Positions 58,275 through 64,000 of a stretch of 64,000 nucleotides of DNA are shown one piece after another. The stretch spans positions 1,612,001 to 1,676,000 of the forward strand of contig CAJVGD010000002.1 of assembly GCA_910890315.1 (NCBI GenBank), written 5' to 3'. How positions within the stretch are numbered: position 1 is the first letter of the stretch; each line of letters opens with the position of its first letter. The DNA is from Serendipita indica DSM 11827 (lineage: Eukaryota; Basidiomycota; Agaricomycetes; Sebacinales; Serendipitaceae). The notes beneath the pieces were generated by a model. That model searched no databases. It worked only from the letters and a program-made list of their open reading frames with translations, and was not told where the DNA came from. A program made the translations under genes and the position numbers.

Positions 58275-58919
58275 GAGTATACTTGTCCGAGGACACTAAT
58301 TGAAATGATACACCTATTTCATAAGGATTGGGCTCTGAGGCCTAACGAATCTACAAGAGCAGCAAATACTCCAGCAATCATTCGTCCCTTGCCACGCTCC
58401 TGCGTTGCGGAGCGAACGGCATGACGATGCTGGATTAGTATCAAACGACGCGACTCGCCTGCACACGACGGGTCAACGGTATTCCTGCTGCGCACTCGGC
58501 TATTCGAGAGCATAGGGTGAAAATTGATCTGGCGGTCGATATTCGGGCAATAACGAGTATACAATGACGGGAGGCCTGAGGTCGAGCCTCGACTCCCTTT
58601 TCCCGAATCTGCCAGTATTGCTGGTCCACATCTGCGGAGCTCCAATGAAAACAATCGGCTAGAATATTCTAATTGGTATGTGTAATAGTGAATTCAGCCG
58701 TTATTCCGCATCAGTGGATCCAGAAAGGCCTTGACCTGAGCCTCCTTAAGACATATCGATATCGAATGGGATGGATCCGACTAGACTCTGATGATTCTTC
58801 GACTAGACCAGACGCCGAGATCTAAACGTGCGGACTATAAATGAATCCAATTATCCTGGCCCATGCGCAATCCGTTATCCACACCTTGACTTCTAAACGT
58901 TCCAGAATTGAGCTCTACT
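58275..58919. other. Intergenic region between DUF6535 copies A and B
   Basis: 645 bp without a supported gene; promoter of copy B expected near its 3' end. Confidence 0.5.
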
Positions 58920-60822
58920 ATGAATCCGAGTGTCTCACATTCGCCCGGTAAGGACATGTGTGACCGTGGAATACCTTTTTGACGCATCAAAGAGTACTAT
59001 GCTCCGAAAAAACGTAAGTTATTTCGCACAATCTCATTGGCAATTTCTTTTGATGCGCAAACTGGGGCCCTCCTAGCCAAGCCCAGTATCTGGTCTCTCT
59101 ATAATAGTCTCCAAAGAGACAAAGAGTTTCTTGACGACACAGTGAACAACATGGACTCATTTCTCACTTTCGTATGTGAAGTATTCCCGTGTGGGAAGCA
59201 ATGCTAAAAGTCTGCAGGCGGGTCTCTTCTCGGCTATTGTTGTCGCATTCATCCTTGAAACTTACAGACTTTTACTGCCCGATCAAAGCGGTCTGATCAA
59301 ACAGCTCTTCACTTCCCAAGGATCAAAAATTGGGCTGTCACCAGAATCCCGACAAGGAGGAACCAATAAGCTATCGCAACATGCAGTTTGCATCAACGGC
59401 CTCTTTTTCGCCAGCCTTTCTGCTACGCTTTCAAGTGCACTCTTCACAATGCTGCTCAAACTGTGGATCTTTCAATCATATCAAGCTCTTGAGCGTTTGT
59501 CGTCTCCGCGTATTCGGGCACGTACTCGGCAGCAAATTTACAACACGATTCGGAAATGGGGAGTTACATATCGCATCGCAATTTTGTCCTCCCTTCTTCA
59601 GATCTCCCTCTGGCTGTTCTTGATCGGCCTGGTCTACCTCCTCTTCTTCATCAACACTCGCGTCGCTGGCACTGTTCTCGCTTTCCTGATTACCAATGGC
59701 GTGTTCTGTGTCATCTATCTGGAGAACACAGTATTGGTGGACGTGAAAATTTATGCACCTATCACACAGTTTTTCCAGAATCTATTTCGGGGTATGAAGC
59801 GAAGAATCCGCTCGCGTGATAAAGCAGGAGACGCAGGGGATGAGGAAACAGCAGGAGGTGAAGCAGTGGATAAGTCAGCAGATGACAGTCTTCAACGTGA
59901 CAAGATACTTGCGCTGAAACAGGACCGGTACGATACATTGGACGTAGAAATTGTTGTTTCAGCAATGGAAGAGGCGGATCGGTTGATGGAAATGGGTACC
60001 ATTCTTCAGTGCTTTGAACATCTCATGGAATTCGATCTTGTCGCACAGGAGAGACCATCAGCCTTCTTCCAACGGTCGATACTTCGCAATCTTCCTCAAG
60101 CGCTGGAGGTTGGTATTGTGAACCGCCCACGGTGGGATAATGGTCAATTTGAGGATGCTATCATGCTTTGTCGATTCCTCGACTGGTATCTTTCCTTGCG
60201 GCGTACTGCACAGGAAGAGAAGAGGCTACGACATCACCTCACATGCCCGCAGTCAATACTACCAGCCACGTTATGCAGGTTTGGCATTAAGAAGGGGGAC
60301 GTCAAGGCAATGCTGTACGGCCAGATTGCCGCCTGCCGACTACATCACCTTCTGCAATCGGATTCAGTGTCTGAAAAGTTTTGTTTGGAAGCGGCAGTGG
60401 CAATTTTCAAGCAAATCAACAAGGCACCCGTGGCACTTTGGATTCCTGACCCTATCTTCTTTAAGCTGGTGGATCGTTATCTGTCAGCCCTTACAGACTG
60501 CATGTCTCGACATCTACATCATTTGACGGGTAATCGGGCCCAGGAGCTCTTTGCGGAGACAGTCGAGCAAGGAGTGGCCCTGATCGAGAATATTCGGCAT
60601 CCAAAATATTATCACAAACTTTTGGAGCGCCTCAGGCGACAAAATTACGTAGATGGTTGCCCCGCTCAGAGGTGGCAGAAAGCCCTTAGTCACGCAATTG
60701 AATTAGCAATCGAGAAATCTTCTGACCAACCACTTCATCCTACCCGTGTTCCTCAAAAACCGCTTTATAATATCGGACAGTGGCTTTCTATGGAAGACAT
60801 TGACGAACTGTTTGACTTCTAG
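58920..60822 (+). CDS. DUF6535-type membrane protein, copy B (diverged)
   Basis: Exons 58920-58947, 58993-59171 and 59218-60822 give 603 residues. The order of parts is the same as in copies A and C: SLYNSLQRDKEFLDDTVNN then MDSFLTF, TM segments AGLFSAIVVAFILETYRLLL, LFFASLSATLSSALFTMLLK, ILSSLLQISLWLFLIGLVYL and VLAFLITNGVFCVIYLENT, then EEADRLMEMGTILQCFEHLM and AIMLCRFLDWYLSLRRTAQE. Intron positions are conserved with copies A and C (last intron before AGL). Sequence identity to A and C is clearly lower. The C-terminal proline-rich tail of A is missing. Confidence 0.85.
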
Positions 60823-61640
60823 CATTTAGTTCCACAAGAGACCACGGGACCATTTTCCTGCTGTGGAGTCGAAATTAATCTTCATATTTACATTCAACTA
60901 GACACCCTATAATCAAAATTGGTTTGGACGGCCGAAGGAGATTGCACATTCAGGTGACGAGACATGATGACCTCGGCTGCCAGTACACACTAATGATATG
61001 AAACGAGTATATGTTTGCTATAAATTCTTGACGCGATGCGGTTCGGATCGGTCCTCATGTCATTCACCCATCTTACCTATTTTATCTTTGGTTCCCCGTA
61101 TAAAATAGAATAATTAAGTTTGGGTCATGTGTATAAGAGGGCTTCCAGCCATCCAGTCACTGTTTCTTACCGAATACCAAACTCAGGTCCCTAGCTGTAA
61201 TTTCCAACGATGTTATATACTAGTTTCTATAGCATGGACAGAAGCCTCTTGGTAATTACCTGTATTCGAAGTGACCAAGAAGAGTGCGATGCAACGGAGG
61301 CTGGTACGAGACCTCGTACGTCCGCTCGTACGAAGGAAAGGCGATTGATAAAGCATAGGTGATATCAAATCAGTTTGGGTATTCGACATGGATGGTGTGT
61401 GGAGCAAGCAAACAGCCCAGCCTGCACGCGAGGGTCAGGAGCATGGCTGGTGAACTATATAAAGGGCAGGCAGTGAAGAACTGGGAGTCAGCACGATGAT
61501 CCAGGCTTCCATCCACGGCCTCGTCTGATGGATTATTGGATGTCGAGACCACCGGCCACCCAGATCGAGGCCCACTCATTGAGCCATAAATTAGGGTCCG
61601 CCAAAGTGAGTTGAATCACTGCTCATTTCTGTTTCCTGGA
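60823..61640. other. Intergenic region between DUF6535 copies B and C
   Basis: 818 bp, AT-rich in its first half. A TATATAAAG element lies at about 61456-61463, too far upstream to assign to copy C with confidence. No gene seen. Confidence 0.5.
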
Positions 61641-63646
61641 ATGTTTCCCCGCCGAAGATATCTACATCATCGTAAGAATACACTCTGAACCATTGGACGC
61701 TCTAACGAGTTAAAGCCCGCTCTCTATCTCATTCACGACGATGTGAGTATGCTAACGGTATGCACCTCTTGAGAACTCAGGGCTACTAGTTTATGCAGAG
61801 CGATTCAACCACGGAATCTATCCAAACGATGAATTAGACTGGAATGTTGATATATGGGATGCGTATAACGCCCGTAGTGAGATTGAAGACGCAGACTTTC
61901 TGGACGAAACGCTGAGTAGCATGGACGTGCTCCTCGTCTTCGTAAGTTCTCCCAAGACAGAAAAGCCAAACTAAATATCAACAGGCAGGTCTTCTTTCCG
62001 CCATACTCACGGCATTCATCATCGAAACATACAAAATTTTGCAGCCAGACCGAAGTGGAGTATCATCACCTAACGAGTTCACTCCACCCCAATATGCCGT
62101 GCGCGTGAATGCATTCTTCTTTGCTAGCCTCTTCACAGCATTACTCAGCGCGCTTGCTGCAATGTTGCTCAAGCAGTGGATTTCGTACTACACCCAGGGC
62201 CTCAAGCGCATCTCCTCAAAGCAGATTCGCGCACGTACTCGACAGTTTCGATACGAAGCCATTCGAAGATGGAAGCTCAGAGGGCTCGTCATGCTCGTGC
62301 CCAGCATTCTTCACCTTTCCCTCTTCCTATTCTTCCTTGGTCTCGTCGACCTCCTCTTCTTTATCAACAAGAAGGTTTTTGGCATTGCTACCGCACTCGT
62401 CATTTGCACCGGGGTCTTTTACATGTTCACCAATCTGGCGCCTCTGGTGTCGGAAAGCGCACCCTTTCATTCACCCCTTGCAGAAGGACTCAGAGGTGTA
62501 GCAGGGCAAGTAAAGCGATTGAATATATATTCACCGCACGAACTTGCAGTAGCAAAGGATGTGGAAAAAGCCGGAGATGAGACAGTCGAGAATCCGGCGG
62601 ATCTTATTTTTCGACATGGTGAACCACAGGCATTGATGATTCGACGGACACCAACGCTGGACGTTGACGTGGTAGTCCAGCTTATGGAAGGCGCAGACAA
62701 AACGACGGAGGAGTACCTTATTGACCACTGCTTCGAGAAGCTCATGACCTTCAAATTCATGGCAAGGGAGAACCCATCTACATTTTTCCGGCCATCTATT
62801 CCTCGCATTTTTCACCAAATGTCTGGCACATGTCTGACAAAGGACCGCCAGAAACTGCTACAATCGCGAGTACAGCATGCCACTCTACTTTGTCGATTTC
62901 TCGACTGGTACTTGACTCTACGGCGTACCACTGCACAGGAGGAGTGGTTACGCCATCTTTTCTCAGAGATAGCATTGCCACAGCTGTTGCATGATCACTG
63001 CGTTGCAAACCAGGATATCGTTGGCATGCTACGAGGTCAGACGGCTCATTGTCGACTACAGCATCTTCTGGAGCCAGGTGGTGGTTCCTGTTCGGCCTGT
63101 TTGTCGCAGACATCCGTCATGTTTCAATATTTTGAGAACGTGCCGGACAAAATCTTCGATGATGCTTCATTCAACGCTGCCGACGATGCATCATTGCTAG
63201 ACGCAATAAATCGATATCTATTGTGTCTCACTGAATGCATAGCCCATTCTACACAATTAGGCAAGGTAGATCGGGCGGGTCCCGAGCTTGTGGACACCAC
63301 CCGGATGGCAAAGAAAATCATCTCGAAAACTGGTGCAAACCCGACATTCTATCGCGCCATTTCTACCCACCTCTCGAGGCAGAATTATGTAAATAATCCA
63401 CTCGCTGAGATGTGGAAGACGGCTCTTCTCGATGCAATCAAGAAAAGTGTTCGCCTCGACATTTTCTCGCCTGACGGCGAGCGCCTTACATTCCGTGAAC
63501 ATCCTCGGGTGATTCATATACCTCCGAGTGTGCAGAGTGTGCCATTCCAGATTCGTCAGCCTCGAGATTGGCAGAAAGCAGACAACTACGTTGATGCGGA
63601 AATTATTCGCCGAAACAATCACATATTGTCGTCCAACGACCCATGA
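61641..63646 (+). CDS. DUF6535-type membrane protein, copy C
   Basis: First exons from ATG 61641 are short; they join to YAERFNHGIYPNDELDWNVD and SEIEDADFLDETLSS, parallel to copy A (FAERFNYGIDPNDQIDVNI). After intron 61942-61984 the long last exon reads AGLLSAILTAFIIETYKIL, FFFASLFTALLSALAAMLLK (identical to copy A here), VMLVPSILHLSLFLFFLGLV and QLMEGADKTTEEYLIDHCFE. The near-identical TM2 region with copy A at the protein level points to a recent duplication or gene conversion. The 5' exon joins are less certain than the rest. Ends at TGA 63644-63646. Confidence 0.82.
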
Positions 63647-64000
63647 CGGCCTCAAAGATCAACTGGAAGGGAGTGGCAGTGCCTCAATGTAGATAATTTT
63701 AGTTGACCCGAATAAAGTGACAAAAAAAAGATCCTATTGCACAGTCGGTCCTACATGAACGCTTGAGCAAAAATTCTAAAGGTACTCTCCTTTCGTCGAA
63801 ATATCTTGACATCCTGGGAAGCATGAATCTTGAGCTGCGGCGATGCGTCGTCCGTATCGTCAAGGTACGTGTCGTTTCGTGTCGTCGTGCTTCCTTGCTT
63901 GCTTGTATTTTGATCTTATAATGGTATCTATTTCTTATCAGTATTCCGTGTAAGGGGGTCCTCAGGCGAGGCAGGCGTGGGTGTGGAGTGGCCTTGGGTG
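63647..64000 (+). other. Right window end; possible first exon at 63823-63864
   Basis: An ATG at 63823 opens 14 codons ending in a GTACGT donor at 63865, which could be the first exon of a gene continuing outside the window. Nothing else is supported. Confidence 0.3.

Overview
The window is nuclear DNA of a filamentous basidiomycete. Most genes are split by many short GT-AG introns (about 42 to 60 nt), neighbouring genes sit tens to a few hundred bases apart, and the proteins are standard fungal housekeeping sets. Three tandem DUF6535-type membrane genes, a decayed serine-protease-like gene and a secreted-protein array resemble families I associate with Rhizoctonia/Ceratobasidium (Agaricomycetes, Cantharellales). 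That placement is inference; no sequence search was possible. Exon joins were worked out by hand from reading frame, splice sites and family knowledge.

Layout. 1-17 kb: end of a nuclear protein gene, a Pro/Ser-rich SAM methyltransferase, the glutathione-degradation protein DUG2 (WD40 plus M20 peptidase), a head-to-head pair of mitochondrial ribosomal proteins (mL40 and uL1m), a 62-residue membrane protein, the DNA-protein crosslink protease WSS1 with a 6-nt microexon, a METTL21-type methyltransferase whose stop codon overlaps that of WSS1, a probably GPI-anchored berberine-bridge-type FAD oxidase, and a Gln/His-rich coiled-coil protein. 17-25 kb is gene-poor: a long non-coding stretch with a perfect hairpin, a fast-evolving single-pass membrane protein with degenerate duplicate segments, a multiply frameshifted protease-like pseudogene, and a basic nuclear protein. 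25-33 kb is dense housekeeping: CSN3 (with a probable one-base frameshift), glucose-6-phosphate isomerase, RACK1 and APC2.

33-42.3 kb is an accessory block. It holds a secreted sugar-lactone-type FAD oxidase, then five related loci for about 190-210-residue secreted proteins with six conserved cysteines (four intact, one decayed). These share exon sizes, phase-0 introns and TATA boxes 50-70 nt before the start codon. I consider this array the most interesting object in the window. 42.7-56 kb returns to core genes: mitochondrial aspartate aminotransferase, an LRR protein, a four-TM membrane protein, a peroxisomal-type acyl-CoA dehydrogenase (C-terminal AKL), an ML/NPC2 lipid-binding secreted protein, two divergent genes with start codons 3 bp apart, mitochondrial enoyl-CoA hydratase, and an uncharacterised conserved gene. 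56-63.6 kb holds three tandem DUF6535-type genes.

Functional themes: mitochondrial translation and metabolism (mL40, uL1m, aspartate aminotransferase, enoyl-CoA hydratase), peroxisomal or mitochondrial beta-oxidation, protein turnover and cell-cycle control (APC2, CSN3, WSS1), and a secreted or surface set (two FAD oxidases, the six-cysteine array, the ML protein). No tRNA, rRNA, CRISPR or intact transposon was seen.
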